NCBI GenBank assembly: GCA_041389885.1
Contig: JAWKRB010000051.1
Location: 1 to 32,479 of the forward strand
Direction of reading: 5' to 3'
Source of the DNA: JAWKRB01 sp041389885
GTDB taxonomy: Bacteria; Myxococcota_A; Polyangia; Polyangiales; Ga0077539
Length of the DNA: 32,479 nt
The position numbers were made by a program, and so were the translations under genes. The notes under the pieces are model-generated. The model searched no databases. It saw nothing but the letters and a program-made list of their open reading frames with translations, and was not told the origin of the DNA. Within the stretch, counting starts at the first letter, position 1. Each line of letters opens with the position of its first letter. Of the stretch, positions 25,921 through 32,479 are shown piece by piece.

Positions 25921-26483
25921 GGCGCCGGGTCTTTCTCTGCGCGCTGCTCCTCGGGTGCGCCGGCGCCCAGCGCCCCGCGGGGCCGCCGCCCGCGACGCTC
26001 GCCCGCGACTGGATGCCCCTGCGCGTCAACGCGGCGTGGAGCTACGACGTGCAGACCGGCATCGGCGGAGACATGGTGCTCTCGACCCTCGCGGTGGTGC
26101 GCGCCGACCGCGACCGCTTCCTCGTGCGCGGCGGCAACCGCACCGAGACCTACGAGTACCGCCCCGACGGGGTGGTGCGGGAGCGCGACTACATCCTCAA
26201 AGACCCCGTGCGCGAGGGCACCACCTGGACGGGCACCGACGGCGCGACCTACACCACCGGCGCCCGCGAGGCGTCGAGGACCGTTGGGGGGCAAGCGTTT
26301 CGCGACGTCGTGTCGGTGGTGCGGAGCTCGCCTCGCACGCGCATCACCACGACCACGTGGTTCGCGGCGCGGGTGGGGGTGGTGGAGATTCGCGCGCGCA
26401 CCGAGAGCTCCCTCGGCACGGCGATCGAGGTGCGCTCGACGATCCGGGGCTACAGCCTGGGAGACGAGCCCGCCGCGGAGTGA
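25917..26483 (+). CDS. Lipoprotein of unknown function
   Basis: The 188-residue protein begins MRRRVFLCALLLGC, a lipoprotein signal with Cys14 (LLGC). The mature part is rich in strands and polar residues (WMPLRVNAAWSYDVQTGIGG, YEYRPDGVVRERDYIL) ending in LGDEPAAE, compatible with a small extracytoplasmic beta-rich domain. No family was recognised. Its start lies in an ATGA overlap with the small membrane protein, and its last 34 bp overlap the convergent FG-GAP gene. Confidence 0.72.
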   Translation: MRRRVFLCALLLGCAGAQRPAGPPPATLARDWMPLRVNAAWSYDVQTGIGGDMVLSTLAVVRADRDRFLVRGGNRTETYEYRPDGVVRERDYILKDPVREGTTWTGTDGATYTTGAREASRTVGGQAFRDVVSVVRSSPRTRITTTTWFAARVGVVEIRARTESSLGTAIEVRSTIRGYSLGDEPAAE

Positions 26484-29476
26484 GCGACGCTCGCGACGGA
26501 GAACCCGAAGCGGCTCACGACGCCGTCGGGGCCGACGAGGGTGGTCCACGCGGTGACGCCCATGGGGCCGCCGCGGTAGGTGACCACGGTGCCCGTGAAG
26601 GTCGTGGTGCGCTCGGCGGAGACGGCGAGGTCGCCGAGGCCGTCGTTGTCGTAGTCACGCCCGCCGACGAGGGCGCCGCCGAAGTACCCGCGCAGGGCGT
26701 TCATCAGGTCGAGGCGCTGCGGCGCGGAGACCACCACGCCCATGGGACCGCCGCGGTACACATAGGCCCTCCCGGTGAAATCATCGAAGCGCGCGGCGCT
26801 CGTGAGCAGGTCGCCGTAGCCGTCGCCGTCGAGGTCGCCGGCGGCGGAGATCGCGCCGCCGAAGTCGGCCATCTGCGCGTCGGGTCCCTGAACCTCGGTG
26901 CTCGCGACGGCGGGAAAGCCCATGCGGCCGCCGTGGTACACGAGCAGCTGGCCGCGCCCGGCGTCGATGGTGGTGGCCCCCGCGCCGAGGTCGGGGAGCC
27001 CGTCGCCGTTCACGTCGCCCACGCCGGCGACGGCGATGCCGAACTGTCCCCCCTGGGGACGGTCGAGGGTCTGCGCGGTGGTGCCGAGCCCCGTCGACGC
27101 GCCCTGGTAGACGAACACGCGCCCGGCGAAGGAGCCGAAGCCGTCGGCGCCCACGGCGAGGTCGGAGTCGCCGTCGCCGTCGAAATCGCCGACGTGCGCG
27201 AGGGCGTTGCCGAAGCGCGCGCCCATCTCGCTCGGCCCCTGGAGCGTGAGCGACGGTAGCGTGGGCGGACCGTTGGCCGAGCCGTAGTACACGTGCACCC
27301 TGCCGCCCATGCCCGCGCGGTTCGCGCCCACGGCGAGGTCGGCGTAGCCGTCGCGGTTGAAATCGCCGCCGCCGGTGACGGCGACGCCGAAGAAGCTGTC
27401 GGGCCCGTCGGGGCCGTCGAGGTTGAGGTCGGGGAGCTCGCGAAAGCCCGTGGCGCTGCCGAAGTAGACGTACACCCGCCCGGTGTTGCTCAGAAAGCCG
27501 GGGCCGCCCACGGCGAGGTCGGCGAAGCCGTCGCCGTTGAGGTCGCCCGCGGCGGCGATCGAGAAGCCGAACTGGCTGTCGCGGTCGGGCGCGTCGAGGG
27601 TGCGGCGGCTGTCGGCGAGCACGCCGCCGGGCGAGCCGCGGTAGACGTACACCCGGTTGCCGGGGTTCGAGAGAAAGGGCGCCGCCGCGGTGAGCTCGCT
27701 GAAGCCGTCGCCGTCGAAATCGCCGAGGGTGCCCCAGGCGACGCCCTCGGGGGCGCCGTCGCCGCCGGGGCCGCTCACCGAGATCGTCCAGGGAGCCGCC
27801 GCGACGCCGCGGGCGCGAACGCGCCAGAACAGCGTCCCCCGCGGGAGGTCGGCGGTGACCGTGGCCTCGCCGCCCTCGGCCGAGAGCGTCGCGACGACGG
27901 AGGCGCACGCGCGGTCGCGGCACACCTGCACGTCGGTGTTCGGGTCGGTCGCGCTCACCCCCGCGGGGAGCCGCCAGCGGAGCCTCGGCCGCCGCGAGGT
28001 GACCCACGAGCCCCCGGGGGGCCACAAGAGCCTCGGGAGCTCCAGGCACTCTGAGCCGCTCTGCACGAAGCCGGGGAGGCACTCGAAGCCGCAGCGCGCG
28101 TCGTCGCAGGTCGCTCGCGCGTTCGCGGGCGCGGGGCACGGGTCGCAGCGCCCGCCGCAGCTCTCGGGCGAGACATCGCTCAGGCAGCGGTCGCCGCAGG
28201 CGTGCGTGCCCGCGTTGCAGGCGAAGGCGCAGGCCTGGTTGGTGCACAGCGCGCGGCCGTTCGCGGGCGCGGGGCAGCGCAGGCACGAGGGTCCGCATCC
28301 GAGGGGCGAGGTGCCGTCGGAGCAGGCGCCGTTGCACATGCGAAAGCCCGCGGCGCAGGTGAACCCGCACTGCCCCGCGGCGCAGGTCGCGACCGCGTTC
28401 TCGGGGGTGGGGCAGGGGGCGCAGCGGTCGCCGCACGAGGCCGGGGAGGCGTCGTCGGCGCAGCGGTCGCCGCAGGCGTGATAGCCCGCGTTGCAGGCGA
28501 TGTCGCAGCGCTGCATCACGCAGCGGGGCGAGCCGTTGGGGGGCGTGGGGCAGGGGAGGCAGCGGTCGCCGCAGGTGGCGACCTCGTCGTTGCGCGCGCA
28601 GCGCGTGTCGCAGCGGTGAAAGCCCAGCGAGCAGACGAAGCCGCAGAGGCGCGCGTCGGCGCCCATCTGGCACGACGAGGTGGCGTTCTCGGGCGTGGGG
28701 CAGGGGTCGCAGCGGTCGCCGCAGCTCGCGACGTCGTCGTCGGGGAGGCAGCGCTCGCCGCAGCGGTGGGTGCCCTCGGCGCAGGGGGTGACGCAGCGGC
28801 CCATCTCGCAGCGGGCGGCGCCCGCGCAGGCGTTGCCGCAGGCGCCGCAGCTCGCGGGGTCGCGGGCGAGGTCGACGCAGCCGAGGCGCGCGCACCACGA
28901 CTGCGGCTGCGAGCACGAGCACTGCCCCTGGTCGCACCATGAGCCTGCGCCGCAGGAGTTTCCGCACGCGCCACAGTGGTCCGGGTCGCCCTGGAGGTCG
29001 ACGCAGGCGTCGCCGCAGGCCGAGGCGCGGTCGCTGGGGCACGAGCAGACGCCCCCCCGACAGACCCGCCCCGTGGCGTCGCAGCGCACGCCGTCGGGCT
29101 GGGTGTCGAACACGCAGAACCTCGCGGCGACGTCGCAGCGCTCGCTGGTGGTGCAGGGGTCGGTGTCGCCGCAGTCGGCGTCGACGGAGCACGACCTCCG
29201 CGGGAGGCACCCCCGGCGGGCGTCGCAGGCCGAGCCGCTGGGGCAGCGGTCGGCGCGGGGCGTTCGCTCGCAGCGCCCGGCGGAGCACACGTCGACGGTG
29301 CAGTCGACGCCGTCATCGCACTGGAGGTTGGTGACGCACTCGGCGGCGCCGTCGGCCCGCGCGGCGTCGAGGCCCGCGTCGGCGGCGCCCGAGTCGACGA
29401 GCCCCGGCGGGCGCGGCGACTCGCCGCACGCGCCGAGCAGCGCCAGCGCGAGGACCATGCGAAGACAAGCTCTCAC
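26450..29476 (-). CDS. Large lipoprotein with Cys-rich repeats and FG-GAP repeats
   Basis: The 1008-residue protein starts at GTG with a lipoprotein signal ending LGAC (Cys17). Residues 40-190 have Cys-rich modules (DDGVDCTVDVC, GDTDPCTTSERC). Residues 190-480 hold about six tandem units of about 45-50 residues with CG(D/E)RC..., CPTPENA and C.F.C. After a Fn3/Ig-like stretch the C-terminal 430 residues hold seven to eight FG-GAP/VCBS repeats (GDFDGDGFSELTAAAPF, GDLNGDGFADLAVGGPGF), an integrin-alpha-like beta-propeller that may bind calcium. It should be a surface-anchored adhesion-type protein. The frame is open back to 29725 but that would cross pgi, and the lipoprotein signal fixes the start at 29476. 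Confidence 0.9.
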   Translation of the reverse strand: MRACLRMVLALALLGACGESPRPPGLVDSGAADAGLDAARADGAAECVTNLQCDDGVDCTVDVCSAGRCERTPRADRCPSGSACDARRGCLPRRSCSVDADCGDTDPCTTSERCDVAARFCVFDTQPDGVRCDATGRVCRGGVCSCPSDRASACGDACVDLQGDPDHCGACGNSCGAGSWCDQGQCSCSQPQSWCARLGCVDLARDPASCGACGNACAGAARCEMGRCVTPCAEGTHRCGERCLPDDDVASCGDRCDPCPTPENATSSCQMGADARLCGFVCSLGFHRCDTRCARNDEVATCGDRCLPCPTPPNGSPRCVMQRCDIACNAGYHACGDRCADDASPASCGDRCAPCPTPENAVATCAAGQCGFTCAAGFRMCNGACSDGTSPLGCGPSCLRCPAPANGRALCTNQACAFACNAGTHACGDRCLSDVSPESCGGRCDPCPAPANARATCDDARCGFECLPGFVQSGSECLELPRLLWPPGGSWVTSRRPRLRWRLPAGVSATDPNTDVQVCRDRACASVVATLSAEGGEATVTADLPRGTLFWRVRARGVAAAPWTISVSGPGGDGAPEGVAWGTLGDFDGDGFSELTAAAPFLSNPGNRVYVYRGSPGGVLADSRRTLDAPDRDSQFGFSIAAAGDLNGDGFADLAVGGPGFLSNTGRVYVYFGSATGFRELPDLNLDGPDGPDSFFGVAVTGGGDFNRDGYADLAVGANRAGMGGRVHVYYGSANGPPTLPSLTLQGPSEMGARFGNALAHVGDFDGDGDSDLAVGADGFGSFAGRVFVYQGASTGLGTTAQTLDRPQGGQFGIAVAGVGDVNGDGLPDLGAGATTIDAGRGQLLVYHGGRMGFPAVASTEVQGPDAQMADFGGAISAAGDLDGDGYGDLLTSAARFDDFTGRAYVYRGGPMGVVVSAPQRLDLMNALRGYFGGALVGGRDYDNDGLGDLAVSAERTTTFTGTVVTYRGGPMGVTAWTTLVGPDGVVSRFGFSVASVAHSAAGSSPRL
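28080..28810 (-). repeat. Tandem Cys-rich coding repeats (about 140-150 bp)
   Basis: The units carry repeated DNA words such as GCAGCGGTCGCCGCA and GGGGCAGGGG, seen near 28180, 28425, 28545 and 28700. In protein they give CGDRC and CPTPENA at regular steps of about 45-50 residues. The copies are diverged more than those of the NIDO gene. They form the neck of the lipoprotein before its FG-GAP propeller. Confidence 0.6.
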
Positions 29477-29483
29477 CCCGCGG

Positions 29484-29489
29484 AGGATA
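29484..29489 (-). promoter_or_regulatory. -10-like hexamer TATCCT next to the FG-GAP start
   Basis: On the minus strand TATCCT followed by CCGCG ends 7 nt before the GTG at 29476. A leaderless mRNA is predicted; there is no Shine-Dalgarno sequence. It supports this GTG as the true start. Confidence 0.5.
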
Positions 29490-29521
29490 CCGCGTCGGGG
29501 CCTCGAAGCTCCATCCGGTGG

Positions 29522-29527
29522 TACCGT
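29522..29527 (+). promoter_or_regulatory. -10-like hexamer TACCGT before pgi
   Basis: TACCGT ends 25 nt before the pgi ATG, leaving room for a leader of about 18 nt that contains GGAGGAGG. It contrasts with the leaderless genes of this window: where the leader is longer a strong Shine-Dalgarno appears. Confidence 0.45.
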
Positions 29528-29552
29528 CCCGCGCGTCGAAGGAGGAGGACTC

Positions 29553-31139
29553 ATGTCGAAGGCGACGGGTTGGGCGCGATACAGCCAGGAGCTCTTGCAG
29601 GAGCCGAGGACGGGGTTCGCCCTCGACCTCGCGCGGATGGACCTCGACGAGCCGTACCGCGAGGCGATGGAGGCGCCGCTGCGCCGGGCCCTCGACGAGA
29701 TGCGCGAGCTGGAGCGCGGGGCCATCGCGAACGCCGACGAGGGGCGGCGCGTGGGTCACTACTGGCTCCGCGCGCCCGAGCTGGCGCCCGACGTCGAGAC
29801 CCGCGAGGCGATCACCTCGGCGATGGCCGCCGTGCGCGATTTCGTCGCGAGGGTGCACGCGGGCGAGGTGCGTCCCCCTGGGGCGGAGCGCTTCACCGCG
29901 GCGCTGGTGGTGGGCATCGGCGGCTCGGCCCTGGGACCGCAGTTCGTGTCCGACGCCCTGGGCGAGGCGGGCGACGCGATGCGCGTGCGCTTCATCGACA
30001 ACACCGACCCCGACGGGATCGACCGGGCGATCGCGGCGACGGGCCCGCTCCGCGAGGCGCTCACGGTGGTGATCTCGAAGAGCGGCGGCACGAAGGAGAC
30101 CCGCAACGGGATGCTCGAGGTGCAGGCCGCCTACGAGCGCGCGGGGCTCGATTTCGCGGCGCACGCGGTGGCCGTCACGGGCGCGGGCAGCGAGCTCGAC
30201 CGCTACGCCGCGGAGCGCAAATGGATCGCGCGCTTCCCCATGTGGGACTGGGTCGGCGGGCGCACGTCGGAGTTCAGCGCGGTGGGGATGCTCCCGGCGG
30301 CGCTGCAGGGCATCGACATCGACGGGATGATCCTCGGCGCGCGGGAGATGGACGAGGCGACGCGCGAGCCCGACCCGCGGCGCAACCTCGCGGCGGCGAT
30401 GGCCCTCGCGTGGCACCGCGGCTGCGACGGCCGCGGCGCGCGCGACATGGTGGTGCTCCCGTACAAAGACCGTCTGCTGCTGCTCTCGCGCTACCTCCAG
30501 CAGCTCGTGATGGAGTCCCTCGGCAAGGACCGTGACCGCGACGGAGCCCCTGTCTCCCAGGGGCTTACGGTGTACGGCAACAAGGGCAGCACCGACCAGC
30601 ACGCGTACGTGCAGCAGCTCCGCGACGGGGTCGACAACTTCTTCGCGCTCTTCGTCGAGGTGCTCCGCGACCGGGCCGGCGCCTCCCTCGCGGTGGAGCC
30701 CGACGTCACCGCGGGCGACTACCTGTCGGGCTTTCTCGAGGGCACGCGGCGCGCGCTGGCCGAGCGCGGGCGGCGCTCCATCACCCTCACGATCCCCGCG
30801 GCCGACGCGCGGAGCGTGGGCGCGATCATCGCGCTCTCGGAGCGCGCGGTGGGCCTCTACGCGAGCCTGGTGAACGTCAACGCGTACCACCAGCCCGGCG
30901 TCGAGGCGGGCAAGCGCGCCGCGTCTGAAGTGCTTGCGGTGCAGCGACTCGCGCTCGCCGCGCTGCGCGAGTCGGGGCTCTCGCTCACCGCCGAGGAGGT
31001 CGCCGCGCGGGCCGGCACCGACGACGTCGAGGCCGTGTACAAGGCCCTGCGGCACGCCGCCGCGAACCCCGATCACGGGGTCTCGAGCGAGGGGGGCGCG
31101 CCTCCGGCGATCGCGCGCTTCAGCGCAAATTCTCTGTAA
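29553..31139 (+). CDS. pgi: Glucose-6-phosphate isomerase
   Basis: The 528-residue enzyme interconverts glucose-6-phosphate and fructose-6-phosphate in the cytoplasm. It has the SIS-fold phosphate-binding loop VVGIGGSALGPQF, FIDNTDPDGI, ISKSGGTKETRNGMLE, the family sequence YGNKGSTDQHAYVQQ, and the C-terminal NAYHQPGVEAGK with the active-site lysine. The pattern fits the cyanobacterial/myxobacterial branch of Pgi. Its length is typical. The ATG is fixed by GGAGGAGG just upstream. It is a stand-alone housekeeping gene between accessory genes. Confidence 0.97.
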   Translation: MSKATGWARYSQELLQEPRTGFALDLARMDLDEPYREAMEAPLRRALDEMRELERGAIANADEGRRVGHYWLRAPELAPDVETREAITSAMAAVRDFVARVHAGEVRPPGAERFTAALVVGIGGSALGPQFVSDALGEAGDAMRVRFIDNTDPDGIDRAIAATGPLREALTVVISKSGGTKETRNGMLEVQAAYERAGLDFAAHAVAVTGAGSELDRYAAERKWIARFPMWDWVGGRTSEFSAVGMLPAALQGIDIDGMILGAREMDEATREPDPRRNLAAAMALAWHRGCDGRGARDMVVLPYKDRLLLLSRYLQQLVMESLGKDRDRDGAPVSQGLTVYGNKGSTDQHAYVQQLRDGVDNFFALFVEVLRDRAGASLAVEPDVTAGDYLSGFLEGTRRALAERGRRSITLTIPAADARSVGAIIALSERAVGLYASLVNVNAYHQPGVEAGKRAASEVLAVQRLALAALRESGLSLTAEEVAARAGTDDVEAVYKALRHAAANPDHGVSSEGGAPPAIARFSANSL

Positions 31140-31189
31140 AACCAGCGGTCCCAGAGAGAGTTGACGAAACGGCGTTCTGCGCGCCGAAG

Positions 31190-31220
31190 TTGCAACCCCG
31201 CGTCAAGGCCTGCCTACGAT
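31190..31220 (+). promoter_or_regulatory. Candidate promoter for the unknown gene
   Basis: TTGCAA (31190-31195) and TACGAT (31215-31220) are spaced by 19 bp. TACGAT ends 25 nt before the ATG at 31246, as in pgi. The ATG at 31219 lies within this -10 and is therefore not expected to be used. GAGAGGG at 31231-31237 is the Shine-Dalgarno. Confidence 0.45.
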
Positions 31221-31245
31221 GGCCTTCGTCGAGAGGGAACCAACA

Positions 31246-32064
31246 ATGGGTGCGGAGCTCACAGTTCGTCAGAAGATTCTGTTGGCGGCGGTCACGCTGG
31301 TCGACGACGCCGAGGCCTTTACCGTGGAGGACCTGATCGTCCGAGCGTGGGAGCAGTTTCCTGAATCGTTTGCGCTGCGGGGCTACCACGCGCGGCACCC
31401 CGACTCGAACCGCGTGCTCGCGAAGCTCTCGGGCACCGACGGGCTCTGCGGCCTGGGGTGGCTCGAGCACACCGACCAGCGCATGTACCGGATCACCCGC
31501 AAGGGTCGCCTGGTCGCCAAGCAGCTCAGCGCGATCCAGGCCGGCACGGCGCGCGAGGAGGCGGCCGAGGTCACGCCCGAGCGCCCGACTCGGGCGGTCG
31601 AGCGCCCCGCGGTGAAGGTCGTCGCGCCGGCGGTCGAGAAGCCGGCGAAGGCGCCCGCGGCGAGGGTCGAGCGCCCGAGCCGCGCGCGCTCCGAGCGGGC
31701 CGCGCCCAGGGGACCGGTGTCGCCGCTCACCGACTCCGAGAAGTACGCGCTGATGATGATCGCGCGGGGCGACGCGCTGCGAAAGTTCCTCCGCGGGTCG
31801 CCGCTGGCCTTCTCGGACGCGTGCGCGTTCTGGGGGATCAGCAGCTCGATGCGCCACCAGCTGGTGCAGTCGCGCCTCGACTCCACCGCGGAGCTGCTCA
31901 AGCGCGCGGTCGAGACCTTCGGCGGCGACGGCCCCGCAGACCCCGGCGTGCCCACGCTCGCCACCTGCTACGGGCTGTTCAACCTCGACCGGCTGATGCG
32001 CGAGAAGTTCGCCCGCGAGGTCGACGCCCTGCGCCTGCCCGTCGCCGCCGGCTCCGAAGGCTGA
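31246..32064 (+). CDS. Uncharacterised protein with winged-helix-like N-terminus
   Basis: The 272-residue protein has three parts. Residues about 5-95 look like a winged-helix domain (LTVRQKILLAAVTLVDDAEA, TVEDLIVRAWEQFP, RMYRITRKGRLVAKQL). A Pro/Ala/Arg/Lys-rich, positively charged linker follows (about 100-165). The C-terminal 105 residues are helical (SPLTDSEKYALMMIARGDAL, FWGISSSMRHQLVQSRLDST). The layout suggests a nucleic-acid-binding or regulatory protein, but no family was recognised. The ATG at 31246 is preferred over 31219 because GAGAGGG precedes it and the earlier ATG falls in a -10 hexamer. The first 150 bases are less G+C-rich than the rest. Confidence 0.7.
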   Translation: MGAELTVRQKILLAAVTLVDDAEAFTVEDLIVRAWEQFPESFALRGYHARHPDSNRVLAKLSGTDGLCGLGWLEHTDQRMYRITRKGRLVAKQLSAIQAGTAREEAAEVTPERPTRAVERPAVKVVAPAVEKPAKAPAARVERPSRARSERAAPRGPVSPLTDSEKYALMMIARGDALRKFLRGSPLAFSDACAFWGISSSMRHQLVQSRLDSTAELLKRAVETFGGDGPADPGVPTLATCYGLFNLDRLMREKFAREVDALRLPVAAGSEG

Positions 32065-32086
32065 ACCCAGCCCCTCGGCCTCCACC

Positions 32087-32110
32087 GCCTCGCCGCGCCC
32101 GCGGCGGGGC
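32087..32110 (+). terminator. Terminator-like hairpin after the unknown gene
   Basis: GCCTCGCCGC (32087-32096) pairs with GCGGCGGGGC (32101-32110) around GCCC, with one T-G pair. The 10-bp stem starts 23 bp after the stop codon. No T-tract follows. Confidence 0.5.
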
Positions 32111-32259
32111 CACGATCCACCGCCAGACTCAGCCAATCCCCCCCGGAGCACCCTGCCGGGACCCACGCCCCACCCCGCCCGCAAGGCGGTGACGACCGCG
32201 GAAACACAGGCAGATTCACGAGAAGCGACGCGCGTCTGAAGAAAAAGTGCGAGAGATGC

Positions 32260-32288
32260 TTGACCCCTGAAACGGGTCCGACTATCAA
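32260..32288 (+). promoter_or_regulatory. Strong promoter TTGACC-17-TATCAA
   Basis: TTGACC (32260-32265) and TATCAA (32283-32288) are spaced by the optimal 17 bp. It is the best match to the housekeeping consensus in the window and points out of the right end. GAAAAAG lies 19-15 bp upstream of the -35. Confidence 0.65.
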
Positions 32289-32366
32289 CCGCCCCCCGTC
32301 GACGAAACCCCGGCGCCTCACGGCGAAGGGGGCCCGAGAAAAAGAATCGGGCAGCGCAGAAAAAAG

Positions 32367-32394
32367 TTGACGGCGATTCAGAGGGTGCTAAAAG
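32367..32394 (+). promoter_or_regulatory. Second promoter TTGACG-16-TAAAAG with upstream A-tract
   Basis: TTGACG (32367-32372) and TAAAAG (32389-32394) are 16 bp apart. AGAAAAAAG directly upstream of the -35 may act as an UP element. It is in tandem with the promoter at 32260, 107 bp apart. Tandem promoters with A-tracts are common before rRNA and tRNA operons. Confidence 0.55.
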
Positions 32395-32479
32395 CGCCCT
32401 CCCTCCAGCGAGGAACCCAGGCGGAGCGCACCGCGCGACGCCGGGCCCCAGACCTGGAGCAGCCTCGAGGGCGGAGAGA

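Larger units (their letters stand above)
32111..32479. other. Gene-free right edge with outward-facing promoters
   Basis: No coding frame with a motif is seen. The stretch has unusually many A-runs for this genome (GAAAAAG twice, AAAAAAG once) and two promoters facing right. The bases after 32395 are G+C-rich with no start codon or recognisable RNA sequence before the window ends. The downstream product must lie outside; a stable RNA or strongly expressed gene is plausible. Confidence 0.5.

Noticed and set aside
29477..29725. Upstream extension of the FG-GAP lipoprotein to 29725
   Set aside because: It would overlap the pgi gene and its promoter and bury the lipoprotein signal.
31219..31245. 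Start of the unknown gene at ATG 31219
   Set aside because: That ATG is part of the putative -10 TACGAT and has no Shine-Dalgarno; ATG 31246 has GAGAGGG 8 nt upstream.

Overview
The window is very G+C-rich DNA, almost completely coding, and most likely comes from a member of the Myxococcota (Polyangia or Sandaracinaceae-like). The main reasons are a nidogen-like surface protein with a Myxococcus-type disulfide repeat and a MYXO-CTERM-like tail, several large Cys-rich lipoproteins (one with FG-GAP repeats), an OmpA protein with thrombospondin type-3 repeats, and an FHA-sigma54 activator. The genus cannot be told from the sequence. No tRNA, rRNA, CRISPR array, transposase or phage gene was found. 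The only gene-free stretches over 300 bases are the two ends.

Layout, left to right. 1-634: no confident gene. 635-1918 (+): exported Sel1-repeat protein with a barrel-like C-terminus. 1920-6311 (all minus, transcribed from 6311 leftwards): UreH/TauE-like membrane protein, universal stress protein, globin-coupled histidine kinase, double-receiver response regulator, then 58 bp and an outer-membrane porin; the first four look like one coupled signalling operon. 6463-9096 (+): penicillin-acylase-family lipoprotein. 9176-11645 (-): NIDO/Cys-rich surface protein with a frame-disrupted N-terminus. 11840-16023 (+): OmpA/TSP3 protein, LipB octanoyltransferase, VanW-type protein. 16046-17089 (-): Cys-rich lipoprotein. 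17254-17910 (+): small lipoprotein. 17938-21294 (+): four genes, each overlapping the next by 4 bp: FHA-sigma54 activator, fatty acid hydroxylase, CysM, OsmC. 21420-24270 (+): Spy/CpxP-like protein, His-rich peptide, OmpR-type regulator and sensor kinase, a Cpx/Zra-like envelope stress module. 24230-25069 (-): corrinoid/siderophore-type binding protein. 25166-26483 (+): four-cluster ferredoxin, small membrane protein, lipoprotein. 26450-29476 (-): FG-GAP lipoprotein. 29553-31139 (+): glucose-6-phosphate isomerase. 31246-32064 (+): unknown protein. 32065-32479: terminator-like hairpin, then two promoters firing out of the window.

Two themes cut across the genes. First, many starts are preceded at a very short distance by a TANNNT hexamer, often followed by CCGCG. 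In four genes for exported proteins the gap is only 7-8 nt, which predicts leaderless mRNAs. Second, three genes show local reading-frame disturbances, mostly at G or C runs, where the family motif lies in another frame; these are either sequencing indels or compensated mutations and should be resolved before protein work.

Functionally, the window is dominated by envelope and stress sensing: gas/redox sensing by the globin kinase operon, envelope or metal stress by the Spy-like module, and a phosphopeptide-recognising sigma54 activator tied to lipid hydroxylation, cysteine synthesis and peroxide removal. Protein functions were assigned from motifs only; no database search was possible.
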